Assembly (NCBI GenBank): GCA_036971475.1
Contig: JBAIZL010000002.1
Location: 17,414,067 to 17,478,066 of the forward strand
Origin: Prosapia bicincta
Taxonomy: Eukaryota; Arthropoda; Insecta; Hemiptera; Cercopidae
Direction of reading: 5' to 3'
DNA: 64,000 nt
The position numbers were made by a program, and so were the translations under genes. This document shows, piece by piece, positions 1 through 10,488 of the stretch. The notes under the pieces were generated by a model. It saw only the letters and a list, made by a program, of their open reading frames with translations. It did not search any database and was not told the origin of the DNA. Position 1 is the stretch's first letter. Every line of letters begins with the position of its first letter.

Positions 1-43
1 CTTAGCAAAAGCTCGTCATGAACAGCAACAAGATTTCGGCAAG

Positions 44-69
44 TATATATATATATATATATATATATA
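44..69. repeat. (TA)n microsatellite
   Basis: Thirteen TA dinucleotides next to a family A terminal repeat. The same pairing recurs throughout the first 18 kb. Confidence 0.9.
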
Positions 70-78
70 GATTATTTG

Positions 79-329
79 GACTAGGAGACTGACAGACTTA
101 CCTTGGTAAGAGTTCACTCTGTAGTCTTGAAATAGGAACACATAAAAGCACTTAAACAATGATATATTTCAACTACACAGTGGTCTTTGTCAATCAAAGA
201 GAAAACACAAAAAGAAATATGAGAGAATGAAATAAAATAATTATTTTATTTCATTCTCTCATATTTCTTTTTGTGTTTTCTCTTTGATTGACAAAGACCA
301 CTGTGTGGTTGAAATATATCATTGTTTAA
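79..329. repeat. Family A Penelope-type terminal repeats, head-to-head palindrome
   Basis: 79-243 is an antisense copy (AGGAGACTGACAGACTTACC..) and about 244-329 begins a sense copy, so the two form a long inverted repeat centred near 240. The sense copy is interrupted by a piggyBac at 330 and resumes at 2784-2880. The repeat also occurs at about 3500-3690, 11396-11570, 13098-13262, 16755-17125 (again a palindrome), 17376-17457 and 17545-17745. Confidence 0.85.
281..324 (+). ncRNA. Hammerhead-like ribozyme candidate, family A
   Basis: Core UUGACAA at 288-294, one linker base (295), stem II GACCAC/GUGGUU (296-301 with 305-310, loop UGU, one G-U pair), GAA 311-313, palindrome AUAUAU 314-319, then C320. 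Stem I is weak (UGAU with AUUG). Departures from the classical hammerhead are U3-A8 in place of C3-G8 and an extra base before stem II. Antisense copies include 161-200. Activity is untested. Confidence 0.45.
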
Positions 330-2783
330 CCCCTTACTGGTTTGTGACGACTATACGCGACACGAGCTGAATGCTAAAAACCGGCCGCTGCCGCGTATAC
401 ATGTCACGTCAATTGCCTGATCGTATTTATTCCGTTTATGCCGCGTTTGCTCGACAAAGTTCATCCGAATGCCGCTAGATCGTGTGCATATAACTTCAAG
501 CAAATATTTTGTAATATGGTACTATTTTTACCAATGTTTTTTTCGATTCAAGACGTTTGAATTGTCAGTTGCCAACGGTCAACCTGCTGTGCATTTGTGC
601 TTGTCTATTCGTTTGCCATATTGTTTCATAGTGTTATTTATGCAATTTAATTATTTTGTGTATAGTGTAGTTAGTGTTTGAAGTTATTTATAGTAATATT
701 GATATTTCTGTTTACTTTTTCAAGAGAGATATTTCTTGAACTTTGGCTTTAGGTTATTTATAGGTTATAAAGGTATTCATACATTCTATAAAATGGATGA
801 ATTTTTGAGTGACAGACAATTACATGAATTGTTGTTAGAAAGTGCTTCTGATAGTGATTCAGAAGATGAAATAGACGATTTAGGGGAGGAAATTGAGATA
901 GAAGACAATGCTCCTCTAGTATTAGGCCCTCAGGTGCAAAATCCAAACCCAGTAAATGCAGCTGCTGTCCTTCCAAATCTAAATAGCCTTGTTTGGGAAA
1001 ACTACCACTCTGCTGGAAAAAAATTAACTGAAAAAGTTTTCACTGGAGATCCAGGAATAAAGGTAACGATACAAAATCATAATGGTCCATATGAACTATT
1101 CAAGTTATTTATCACAGATGAGTTGGTTGATATTATTGTGCAACAAACTAATAAATATGCGGAACAGTTTTTAGCCAATCGTCCTCTTCTACGCTTTTCT
1201 AGATTTCATGCTTGGAAAGAAACAAACACCGACGAAATATTTATTTTATTGGCTGTGTATGTGCTGCTAGGTCTTATTTGGAAACCTGAAGTAGGAAAAT
1301 ATTATACAAACAAAAAATTGTTTTCCACCCCTGGTTTTACAAACCTCATCCCTCATAATAGATTAAAACTTTTGAACCGTTTCCTACACTTTGTGGACAA
1401 CACTACCCCAGTCATGGAAAATAAAAAAATGTTGAAAATAAAGCCAGTTTATGATTACATTACACAAAAGTTTAGCGAAGTTTATGTTCCTAGTTGCAAT
1501 GTCTCAGTAGATGAAAGCCTACTCTTGTGGAAAGGGCGGTTGAGTTTCTTACAGTACATAAAAATCAAAAGAGCACGATTTGGAATTAAATCGTATATAC
1601 ATTTTTTGAAAATAAATTTCCCAATCTGAGGCTAAAACAGGTTATATTTGGAAGGTAATAGTTTACACCGGAAAGGAAACTGGAATAGCCCAAAATACGC
1701 AACACCCTCATACAGTCAATGTAGTTCTGAAAGTAATGGAAGGTTTACTTGATCAAGGTTACTGTGTGTATACAGATAATTTTTATACCAGTCCAGAACT
1801 AGCACTTGTTCTAACTAGTAAAAAAACCGATGTTGTTGGAACTGTCCGAAGCAATAGAAAAGGTTTGCCAAAAGATGCTGTAAAACAAAAATTATCAAAA
1901 AATGAGTCACTTGCTGTTGTTGAAAAAGAAGGGAGGATGATCTATGTCAAGTGGGCTGACAAAAGGGACGTTCACCTTTTATCAACTAGACATGAAATTA
2001 GCTATGTTCCGGTTATAAGAAGAGGAAAAGAAGTTGTAATACCTGAAATAGTTCATGACTATAACAAAAATATGGGCAGCGTCGACAGGGTCGACCAGAT
2101 GTTGTCTGCCTATCCTATGGAACGTAAACGGCAGAAAATATGGTACAAAAAGGAGTTTCGGCATTTAGTAAATATGTGCATTTTCAATGCACATGTATTA
2201 CACCAAGAATCCAGGGGTTCAATGACTTCTCTCCAATTTAGAGAAAATCTTGTAGAGCAAATTGTCTCAAAGCATCTGGACGAATCAAATAAACCAAAGA
2301 AAGGAAGACCCTCCGCTGAAGATGATCCAATACGTTTACTGCAAACGCATTTTCCTGATTTTGTACCTTCCACAGAAAAAAGAAAAAATGCCATGAGGAG
2401 GTGTGCTGTGTGTTCCAAGCATAACATACGGCGTGAGTCACGTTATCAGTGTAATGAGTGTGACGTGGCACTCGTTTCGCCATGCATTAAAATATTCCAC
2501 ACACAGAAAAACTTCTAAAATGTGTAAAATTGTAGACTTGTGATGTACAGTTTTAGCCTAGTGTTTTTTTTTCTAGTATTAGTGAATATATGGATATGTA
2601 GAACTGAAATTCTGTAAAAAACGTCAAAATGTAAGTAAATTCACTTTCTTCCATAAAAATAATTTTTTAAAATTTTGATTTTATGTTTAATAGTTGTGTA
2701 ATATTATAACAAATAAAAATAAGTAATAAACAAATAAGCACTTTTGGGTTGTTAAAGTGAAATTTAAATCGACCGTTAAGGGG
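330..2783 (+). mobile_element. piggyBac-like DNA transposon with TTAA duplication
   Basis: A 2454-bp element bounded by TTAA at 326-329 and 2784-2787. The ends are inverted: CCCCTTACTGGT on the left and, reversed, CCCCTTAACGGT on the right. The flanks rejoin into an uninterrupted family A repeat, and intact family A copies elsewhere (for example at about 13135) give the empty site. It encodes a broken transposase. Confidence 0.93.
793..2518 (+). pseudogene. piggyBac transposase, frameshifted
   Basis: The first part starts at ATG 793 (MDEFLSDRQLHELL) with an acidic N-terminus, a PGBD-type core and the first catalytic Asp in VSVDESLLLWKG. A frameshift between about 1600 and 1628 ends this frame at 1629. 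The reading resumes in another frame (AKTGYIWKVIVYTGKET), with the second Asp in YTDNFYTS (about 1770) and the third region in GSVDRVDQML (about 2085). The C-terminus carries a Cys-rich zinc finger (CAVCSKHN...CNEC). One frameshift is the main visible lesion, so the copy is relatively young. Confidence 0.92.
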
Positions 2784-2887
2784 TTAAGTGCTTTTATGTG
2801 TTTCTATTTCAAGACTACAAAGTGGACTCTTACCAAGGTAAGTCTGTCAGTCTCCTAGTCCAAAAAATCTAAATAATCTTTACCAAC

Positions 2888-3056
2888 CAAAACTAACCTA
2901 AATATATATATATCGTGATATTTCACATTGTCCATTTTTTTCTCCGTTGCACTGACTTTATGAAGTTATTATTATTACTTGGTGGTGGAAAAACTATTAT
3001 TAGTGGTGGAAAAAATTATTTACATAAATAATGGACAACGTGAAAAAAAAGAAAAT

Positions 3057-3149
<93 letters not shown>

Positions 3150-3255
3150 TATTATTAGTAATTGTAAATAGTTTTTTTCCACCACTAAGTGCAATAATTT
3201 TACCTTATGTGGTGAGGCACCTTTCGGTCACTTGACCATTGCCGAATCACTATTG
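2888..3255. repeat. Family B repeat fragments around a (TA)n tract
   Basis: A CA/TA microsatellite at 3057-3144 is flanked by pieces of family B (CTGACTTTATGAAGTTA on the left, and 3155-3255 on the right). The right piece carries an antisense, slightly diverged hammerhead-like motif near 3209-3250 (stem III palindrome position AGGTGCCT). Confidence 0.7.
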
Positions 3256-3395
3256 TATTTATTTTGTGTTTTATTATGATTTGTTGTATCTTTTCGTGTA
3301 TTATAGGTGTAAATGTATCAAAGGTTTTCATAATTTCTAAATTGGTTGTGTACAGTTGAAGGTTAGAAGAGTTATAGGTTAGAAGGTTATATACT

Positions 3396-3505
<110 letters not shown>

Positions 3506-3692
3506 AGTTTTGTTTGGTAAAGATTATTTAGATTTTTTGGACTAGGAGACTGACAGACTTACCTTGGTAAGAGTCCACTCTGTAGTCTTGAAATAGAAAC
3601 ACATAAAAGCACTTAAACAATGATATATTTCAACCACACAGTGGTCTTTGTCAATCGAAGAGAAAACACAAAAAGAAATATGTCATATTACT

Positions 3693-6600
3693 ACTACTTA
3701 CTTACTTACTAGCCAACGCCCACTCTTGGCATTTCTGCCATTCGGTGACGCGCTGACCAGTAGAGTATGGCGATTCGCTCCTCAGGTTTTAGATGTGCGC
3801 CCTTCTTTCGCTCCTCCTCCAAGGCAGGACATGTGCGCAGGTGGCATGCGTCAAAATGAACATAGCTACACAGCGGGCATTCTGCAGAGCTCATGGTGCC
3901 GAAGCGATGCAGGTGGGCTGGTAAGAGGTCATGTCCTGTGAGGATACGGAATGAGGGGACCGCTACGAATCGATCTTCGTGTCGTATCGGTCCTGGTTTT
4001 GCCAGCCTTTCCCAAGATTTTCCATTGGCGATTTCGTGGTATGCTGCCATCATTGTCCGCTTTACTGAGGCATCGATTAGCGCTTTTGCGGCTGATAGGG
4101 GCATCTTGAGTTGTGGCTGCCACAGAGTGGTTCCTCTTTTGGCCAAGAAGTCAGCCCTTTCGTTACCCATTATATCTACATGACTTGGGACCCATTGGAG
4201 TTTTATGTTCCATCCATCTTGCAGAAATTTGTTTAGCGTCATTCTTGTTTCCAACGTCAGGCTGCTATCAGTTGGAGAATTCCCGGACAAGGCTGCTATA
4301 GCGGATTGCGAATCAACCAGGAAAACGATGTTTTTGAAGTTAGCGACAGATGACAATTTATTGTAGGCTGCATTTACAGCGGCTACTTCTCCCTCAAAAT
4401 TACTGCTAGGAGTGCCAACGGCTATCGCGCCTTCAAAGAGGTGGCAGTAGAATCCTGCACCTGTGTTACCGGTTTGAGGTATGGATGATCCATCGGTATA
4501 GACGTGTAGCCAGTGTCTACAAGGGTATAGGCTGTGTATTGTCTGATAGAAAGACTTCCTCAGTTCCACGCCAAGAGAATCAGTTTTCGTCCTGTGGTGG
4601 TCCAAGAGGTTGAAGTTCGGCTTAGGCAAGTTCGGATAAATTTGAGGAATTCTCAGCTGTTCTGCCGGTTCTCCCAGCGAGATATTATACTTCTTGATTA
4701 ATGACTCTGCGTGAGCTAGTGGCGATTTTTGTGTTTTTAACCTTTTACATGCTGGGCGGTAGTTTGACCAGTAGCGACTGTGCGCTCTTTTATTCCTTTC
4801 CCAGAATTTCAGACAGTTTTTGTCTCGTCGGTATTCGAGTGGTTCAATACCGCTTTGAAGTTCCATAGCAGCGATGGGCGTGGTCTTGACCGCTCCTGTG
4901 ATCGTGCGCAAAGCAGCGTTCTGGACTTTGTCAAGTTTAGACAAGATATTATTGCTGGCTGTTCCCACAACCTCGCTGCCATATTCCATGACAGGCCTGA
5001 CATATGTTTTGTATACTAAACTTAGTACATCCTGGCTTGCCCCCCACTTTGTTGCTGTTAGTCTCTTTAGAATGCGAGAGCGCCTGGAACCTTTTTGCGC
5101 TGCGTCGTCAACGTGTTGTTTCCAGGTGAGTTTTTTATCTAATTGGACCCCTAGATAGGTTGATAGATGCTCTTCTCTCAATTGGGTGCCATTATATTCA
5201 AGACTGGGTTTGATAGTTTTCTTTGTGGAAAGGGTAAACAGCTGGAATACGGTTTTGCTACCACTGACTGTCATTGAATTTTTGGTAGCCCATTGGTGTA
5301 GTTTAAGCAGTGCGGCGTTGAGGACCTTTTGAAGCCCGATTAGACCACTACCAGTGGCCCACAGGAGGAGGTCATCTGCGTAAAGAAGGGCATTGACTCC
5401 TGGGACTGCGCCGATGGCTGCAATAATATCGTTTATCATAACGTTGAATAGCATGCAACTTAGGACGGCTCCTTGGGGCAGGCCCTCCCTCTGGATTCGG
5501 AATCTTGAAGTGGAACCACTGAACCGGACTCTAATGTGCCTTTGCGAAAGGAAGGATCTTATCCATCTAAGCAGATTACCAGAAAGTCCACAGTTTATAA
5601 GTTTATGAAGGAGCATTTTTCTCCAGACTTTGTCATAAGCACATTGGAAGTCTACCAGAACTGCAAGAGTAGATTGGTGGGAATTAAAACCATCCTTAAC
5701 GTTCTGCGTGAATTTCATAATCTGATCCACAGTGTTCATTCTGGGTCGGAAGCCAGCTTGAGCGTCGCTGATGGTATGATTGTCATCCAAGAATTCTTTA
5801 AGCCTCTGGAGTACTAATCGTTCGGCAAGCTTACTGGTTATGCTTGTAAGCGCAATCGGACGGTAACTGCTAACCTGCTCAGCAGGTTTACCTTTTTTCA
5901 AGAGAGGTATGATTTCGCTTTTCCTCCATTGATCCGGAACGTGTGTTGTCCAAGTAAGATTTATGATTTTAAGGAGCGTCTTCTTTGCCTCTTCACCAAG
6001 ATTGATCAGGAACTCTGTGTAGATTCCATCCGGGCCAGCTGATTTTTTGCACTTGAGGGTTGAAAGAGCCATTTCTAGCTCAGCTAAGGTGAAAGGCTTA
6101 TTAAAAACCTTATCTTGCTTTTCGTTCAGACAGTTCGGCGGTGGATGCTTATTCAGGTGTCTTTTGACCGTTTTGTCTGCTGAGATCCGACTGACCTTGG
6201 CATAGTAGGAACAAAATGCATTTGCCATGTCTCTCTTGTCGGTGAGTGTCCGTGTGCCATATAGTAGGGGGTGTGTTTGACGAGGTGTCCCTTTGTTCTC
6301 AAGTGTTGTTATGAATTTATGTGCCTTGACACCATCCTTGCGAAAATCCAGTTTTTTCACGAAGGTCTTGTAAGCAGTCTTTTTCTGAAGTTTTATTTCT
6401 CTAGATAGTTGAGACTGTTTTCGTCTGAGAGTGGTACAGTCGATAAGGTTTCCAGATCTTTCAGCGGATCTTCTTGCTGTGTTACGAGCTTGCTTAAGCG
6501 ATGTTAGCGCTTTATTCCAGTAAGGTTTGAACCCCCTGACTTGTCCTCTTGGTACACACTCTGTTGCGCACCTCAGTATGGTTTGGTTGAACAGTTTAAC

Positions 6601-7545
6601 GGTTTCCTCTGGGTTGTTTTCCTTCAACAGATCTGTTGTTATTAATTGGTCTGTGACTGTTTTGTATCGCTTCCAGTTTCCTTTCTGGAAGTTCCAACGC
6701 GGGGCTCTGGTGTTTGAGTATGGCTTCTGTTTAAGTTTAACGGTTAAAAGAAGGGCTCTATGGCCACATCCAGCGGCGTCATCAAGAAGCTTGATTTGAC
6801 TGTTTCCATGTATATTTGAGTGGGCCAGGCACAGGTCTGGACGTGACAGACATCCCGCAAATGAGAGGAATGTTGGAGGCGTGTCCATTACGGTTAGGAG
6901 GTTATCATCCACGAAGTCTTCAATGCAGCGGCCAACAGGGGAAGTTCTGGTATATCCCCATCTTTTTGATGGGGCGTTAAAGTCGCCTATTAGGATACAG
7001 TTAGGCTGAATGTCATTAAAAAGGTTACTAATGCCAGGTTGGTTATTTGGCGGATTATATAGTCCGTGAATTACAAATTGTTTTTTGCCCTTCCATATCC
7101 TGGTTGTGACGGCTTCAAGCAGATCGTCGTCTTCCATGGCATGTGCTATTGAGAATTTGGCCACCACCTCGTTTTTAACTCCAGCCACTATTCCAGATGC
7201 CACCTGACGTGCTCTGGGAAGTATGTATATAGTGTATCCATTAAACTTATAAAATTCTTGGACCTCGGTTGCAAGACCTGCTTCATATATATAAAAAAGG
7301 TCAGCGTCCGATCGTAAGATCGTGTGTTTTAATTCTAAAAATTTTGAGTTGGTCAAGCCACCGGCGTTCCAGGAAATGACGCGGAGCTCTTCGTCCAGGT
7401 CCTGAGAAGGACCGTTGTTCGTTTTGGCAAGGTTCTTTGGTTTCTTCGACATAAACAACTGGTGTAGCGCGTTTTAGGCGAACCTTAGTTGATCGTTTAG
7501 ATTACGCAGGGGGCACCACGAGCAGGCGATCAACATCACCCCCCA
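3693..7545 (-). mobile_element. APE/RT/RNase H LINE, apparently full-length, 13-bp target duplication
   Basis: The target-site duplication ATGTCATATTACT occurs at 3680-3692 and 7546-7558. The 3' end on the minus strand is GGCTAGTAAGTAAGTAAG, a (TAAG)n tail shared with fragments ending near 23009 and 57150. The 5' end (GGGGGTGATGTTGATCGCC) is shared with the copy at 43148, suggesting the true element start. There is no room for an ORF1. The insertion lies between family A and family B repeats. Confidence 0.9.
3709..7452 (-). CDS. LINE polyprotein: AP endonuclease, reverse transcriptase, RNase H, Cys-rich C-terminus
   Basis: Uninterrupted reading frame of about 1247 codons from ATG 7452 (an in-frame TTG lies at 7458). 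Domains in order: APE-type endonuclease (VISWNAGGL near residue 27, ILIGDFNAP near 155); reverse transcriptase (AGPDGI, YRPIALT, AQAGFR, LPQGAVLSCMLFN, and LLYADDLL near 688); thumb with LKRLTATKWGA; RNase H (VYTDGSSIP near 985, then VDSQSA and WVPSHVDIMGNERAD); and a C-terminal CPLCSY...DACHLRTC knuckle near 1189. This architecture fits the I/R1/LOA/Outcast group of LINEs; the exact clade is not resolved. The role is target-primed reverse transcription. All catalytic residues look intact, so the copy may be recent and potentially active. Confidence 0.95.
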   Translation of the reverse strand: MSKKPKNLAKTNNGPSQDLDEELRVISWNAGGLTNSKFLELKHTILRSDADLFYIYEAGLATEVQEFYKFNGYTIYILPRARQVASGIVAGVKNEVVAKFSIAHAMEDDDLLEAVTTRIWKGKKQFVIHGLYNPPNNQPGISNLFNDIQPNCILIGDFNAPSKRWGYTRTSPVGRCIEDFVDDNLLTVMDTPPTFLSFAGCLSRPDLCLAHSNIHGNSQIKLLDDAAGCGHRALLLTVKLKQKPYSNTRAPRWNFQKGNWKRYKTVTDQLITTDLLKENNPEETVKLFNQTILRCATECVPRGQVRGFKPYWNKALTSLKQARNTARRSAERSGNLIDCTTLRRKQSQLSREIKLQKKTAYKTFVKKLDFRKDGVKAHKFITTLENKGTPRQTHPLLYGTRTLTDKRDMANAFCSYYAKVSRISADKTVKRHLNKHPPPNCLNEKQDKVFNKPFTLAELEMALSTLKCKKSAGPDGIYTEFLINLGEEAKKTLLKIINLTWTTHVPDQWRKSEIIPLLKKGKPAEQVSSYRPIALTSITSKLAERLVLQRLKEFLDDNHTISDAQAGFRPRMNTVDQIMKFTQNVKDGFNSHQSTLAVLVDFQCAYDKVWRKMLLHKLINCGLSGNLLRWIRSFLSQRHIRVRFSGSTSRFRIQREGLPQGAVLSCMLFNVMINDIIAAIGAVPGVNALLYADDLLLWATGSGLIGLQKVLNAALLKLHQWATKNSMTVSGSKTVFQLFTLSTKKTIKPSLEYNGTQLREEHLSTYLGVQLDKKLTWKQHVDDAAQKGSRRSRILKRLTATKWGASQDVLSLVYKTYVRPVMEYGSEVVGTASNNILSKLDKVQNAALRTITGAVKTTPIAAMELQSGIEPLEYRRDKNCLKFWERNKRAHSRYWSNYRPACKRLKTQKSPLAHAESLIKKYNISLGEPAEQLRIPQIYPNLPKPNFNLLDHHRTKTDSLGVELRKSFYQTIHSLYPCRHWLHVYTDGSSIPQTGNTGAGFYCHLFEGAIAVGTPSSNFEGEVAAVNAAYNKLSSVANFKNIVFLVDSQSAIAALSGNSPTDSSLTLETRMTLNKFLQDGWNIKLQWVPSHVDIMGNERADFLAKRGTTLWQPQLKMPLSAAKALIDASVKRTMMAAYHEIANGKSWERLAKPGPIRHEDRFVAVPSFRILTGHDLLPAHLHRFGTMSSAECPLCSYVHFDACHLRTCPALEEERKKGAHLKPEERIAILYWSARHRMAEMPRVGVG

Positions 7546-7560
7546 ATGTCATATTACTTA

Positions 7561-7685
7561 TGTCACTGACTTTATGAAGTTAATATATTACTATTGTAAG
7601 TAATTTTATCCACCATTAAGTGCAATGATTTTACCTTGAGTGATGAGGCGCCTTTCGGTCACTTGACCATTGTCGAATCACTGAT
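7561..7685 (-). repeat. Family B repeat, antisense copy
   Basis: Starts with the GACTTTATGAAGTTAATATA end, continues through ACTTAATGGTGG (read in reverse) and ends with the hammerhead-like segment. Other copies: 3155-3255, about 11110-11205, 11215-11345 and 34395-34550. Confidence 0.75.
7639..7682 (-). ncRNA. Hammerhead-like ribozyme candidate, family B (antisense copy)
   Basis: On the minus strand: stem I AGUGAU/AUCACU (6 bp), core UCGACAA, one linker U, stem II GGUCA/UGACC, GAA, palindrome AGGCGCCU, then C. The core differs from CUGANGA at positions 3, 4 and 8, while 3-8 remains a U-A pair. Confidence 0.45.
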
Positions 7686-7893
7686 TATTTTTTCTTAATT
7701 TTTCTGGTGCGGATGTTCGGTCCGTTGTGTTGGTAATTGTTGACGTCATATACGTTTCCTCTTGAGTATTATGTTTTTGAATAGTATGTCTTCTGTATAT
7801 GTTGTTTGTAGATTCAATAAATTGTTGTGTATGTTTTTATAAATGTGGTTATAAATGTTACAACCCAATAGAACTAAACTCACTAGAAAAATA

Positions 7894-7926
<33 letters not shown>

Positions 7927-7929
<3 letters not shown>

Positions 7930-10486
7930 TCGGCGCCGCTTATTGTGATCACGTTTAATGTTATCATTCGGTTATTGTTATCGTTTCATTGAAAAACAAA
8001 CACGAACATATATTAATACATTGTAATTAGGCCGCTTATTGTAATCATCTGTTCGCTTATTATTATCATTTAATTTGCCATTCAAAATCATATGCGTCAA
8101 CGTATACTAGCATGGACCAAGTAAAAATGTCTACAAAGTAGTGTAAACAGCACGTGCAACACACAAATGACGCCCAATTCATAGAATGTTTATTTTTAGA
8201 ATGACAGAAATACTTTATAATGGTTTCAGCACTTAGCACAGTTCTCAGAATGTCTCCCTTACTCTTTGTTTACGCAAACAACCTAGACTCGCTGAGTCGA
8301 CCTTAGTTGTTTGTTAACATTAGTTGATGTTACTACTGAACCATTTACAGTACAGTCCTACTCTATTTTTTAACAGTGAATTTTTATGAACGTTTATTAC
8401 AGCATTTCAGTGTGATTTTACATAACTTATTTTTTAAAGATCTTTTTTGTTTGTTTTGTAGAGGTTAGTGTCACTTGAAGTCTCAAAGGACAGTATAGCA
8501 AGATGTCCGAATCGCAAAAGAAACGACGTGATTTAAGTCTTAAACAAAAACTTGATATTCTAGATAGGTACAGTAAATTACCAAAAATGAGTAAAAGAAA
8601 CGCTGCTTCTCAACTTGGCGTTTCTCAACCTCTCTTATGTAAAATATTGAACAACAAAGAAAAAATCTTGTCATTATCAAAGTGTAATGCAAATGTTGAC
8701 AACAAAAGACATCGTTCTGGGAAGGATCCGCAAGTGGAATCAGCTTTGAAATTGTGGTTTAAAAATGTTCGCAAAAAAGATGCTCGAGTTGATGGCCCAC
8801 TAATGCGTCTAAAAGCTGAGGATCTTGCCAAAAAAATAGGAAAACAGGATTTTAAAGCCACAGATGGATGGTTCAATCGATGGAAGAAAAGGGAAAATAT
8901 TATTTACAAGAAAACGTGTGGTGAAAAAAGAAATGCTGATTTTGTTGGAGCTGAGGACTGGTTACAATACGAATATCCAAAGATTTTGGCCGAGTATTCT
9001 CCTAGCTGCATATACAATGCAGATGAGACAGGACTTTATTATCGTGCTTTACCCGAACATACTTACTTATTTAAAAATAAAATTGCTAACGGCTGTAAAA
9101 TATGTAAACAAAGAATAACTGTTTTGTGTTGTGTTAACATGGTTGGTCATAAAAAAAAACTCTTAATTATCGGTAAATCTAAAAATCCACGTTGTTTTCA
9201 AGGTATCAAAAAGCTACCGGTTGAATATCATTCAAACTCCAATGCTTGGATGACATGAAAAATTTTTAATGAATGGCTGACTAAATGGGATACCAGCCTC
9301 AAACGCAACATTGTCCTTCTACTAGACAACTGCACTGCACATAATGACATAAGCACTATGCTAAGACACATCAAAGTGATTTACCTTCCGGCCAATACTA
9401 CATCAATTATTCAGCCATGTGACAATGGCATAATTAAAAATCTCAAAAGTTTTTATCGACGAGAGATGCGTGCTAGAATTATAAAAAATATGGATGAATT
9501 TCAAACACTTACCTCAAATGAATTGGCTAAAAAAAACTTCTTTACTCGATGCTATTCATCTGATAGCAAAATCTTGGAATGAAGTTTCTGAAAAAACTGT
9601 GAAAAATTGCTTTAGAAAAGGTGGTTTTTTTGTTGAAGAAAATCAAGAGCAAGCTACATCTGAGGAAGACTCTGAAGAGAACTTGAAGCCTTTCGATTTG
9701 TCCTTAAAAGAATATACTGAGTGGATGGAAGTTGACGATAGTATTGAAACAGCAGCGGAAATGACTGAAGACGATATTTGTGAGGTAGTTGCTTCAACAT
9801 CAAAAGTTACTGAAGAAGAAGAAGGCACCGATGATGACGAAAATGATAAATGTGTAGCGCAAAGATCTAAGCAGGAAGTTCACCAAGCTCTTGAGATTCT
9901 AAGACAGTTTGTTCAACAAAAAGCAGAAAATTTCAACAAACATTATGAATATGAACAATTTATAAACAATATTTTACGAGAAGACTACAGACAGTCACAT
10001 ATAGAGGAATTCTTCGAGAAAAAGTAAATGTAAGTTTGAAGTGTAAATAAGATTGAAGTGTTTTATAATGAAGTTTTATGTGTTAAAATGTTTTGATCAA
10101 GTGTTTTACCTAGTTCTATATATTTTTTTTCAATTATGCTAGATTCAGTGTTTTAAAAAAAATCTACAGTGGAATAAAATAAACTGACATGAAATGTGCC
10201 CACTAATTTTAACAAGTAGAAAACTAAATTACAGAAATTCTACTACTGTACATAAAACTGTCCGGATTAGCATCAAAATTTGGTAAGTACAGTTTAATTA
10301 TAGTGTTACAGAATTAGAATTACTTAATGTAATGATAGGCTTACATATCGTTCAGAACAAACAGTTGTGGCAATAATACAGTGAGTTCAATGCAGTACGG
10401 CTGTAGACTACATCGTGATTAAGCGTTCGGTTATTGTTATCAAATATGCTTCTGACAAATATGATCACAATAAGCGGCGCTGACTG
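7927..10486 (+). mobile_element. pogo/jerky-like (Tc1/mariner superfamily) transposon with TA duplication
   Basis: A 2560-bp element flanked by TA (7925-7926 and 10487-10488). Inverted ends are CAGTCGGCGCCGCTTATTGT and, reversed, CAGTCAGCGCCGCTTATTGT. Subterminal GTTATTGTTATC motifs occur at both ends. It carries a CENP-B/DDE_1 transposase pseudogene and is inserted next to a TA microsatellite. Confidence 0.92.
8503..10027 (+). pseudogene. pogo/jerky-type transposase with a premature stop and a frameshift
   Basis: ATG 8503. The N-terminal CENP-B-type helix-turn-helix (DLSLKQKLDILDRY...RNAASQLGVSQPLL) is followed by a second HTH_Tnp_Tc5-like region (WFNRWKKREN). The DDE core has YNADETGLYYR, LLLDNCTAHN and IIQPCDNGIIKNLK. 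An in-frame TGA at 9256-9258 splits a continuous homologous reading (NAWMT then KIFNEWL), and one extra base in the A-run near 9530 shifts the frame (ELAKK to TSLLDAIHLIAKSW). The C-terminus is acidic. These are the only two obvious lesions. Confidence 0.92.
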
Positions 10487-10488
10487 TA

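Noticed and set aside
3000..3194. Minus-strand ORF rich in alternating Ile and Tyr
   Set aside because: Pure translation of a (TA)n tract; the same holds for similar frames near 7746-7967, 11249-11488 and 11689-11900.
3648..3941. Plus-strand open frames within 3.6-7.5 kb
   Set aside because: Antisense shadows of the LINE polyprotein.
9256..9258. In-frame TGA in the pogo transposase as a possible recoded stop
   Set aside because: It lies in the middle of the DDE domain, lacks a readthrough context, and a frameshift follows; best explained as decay.
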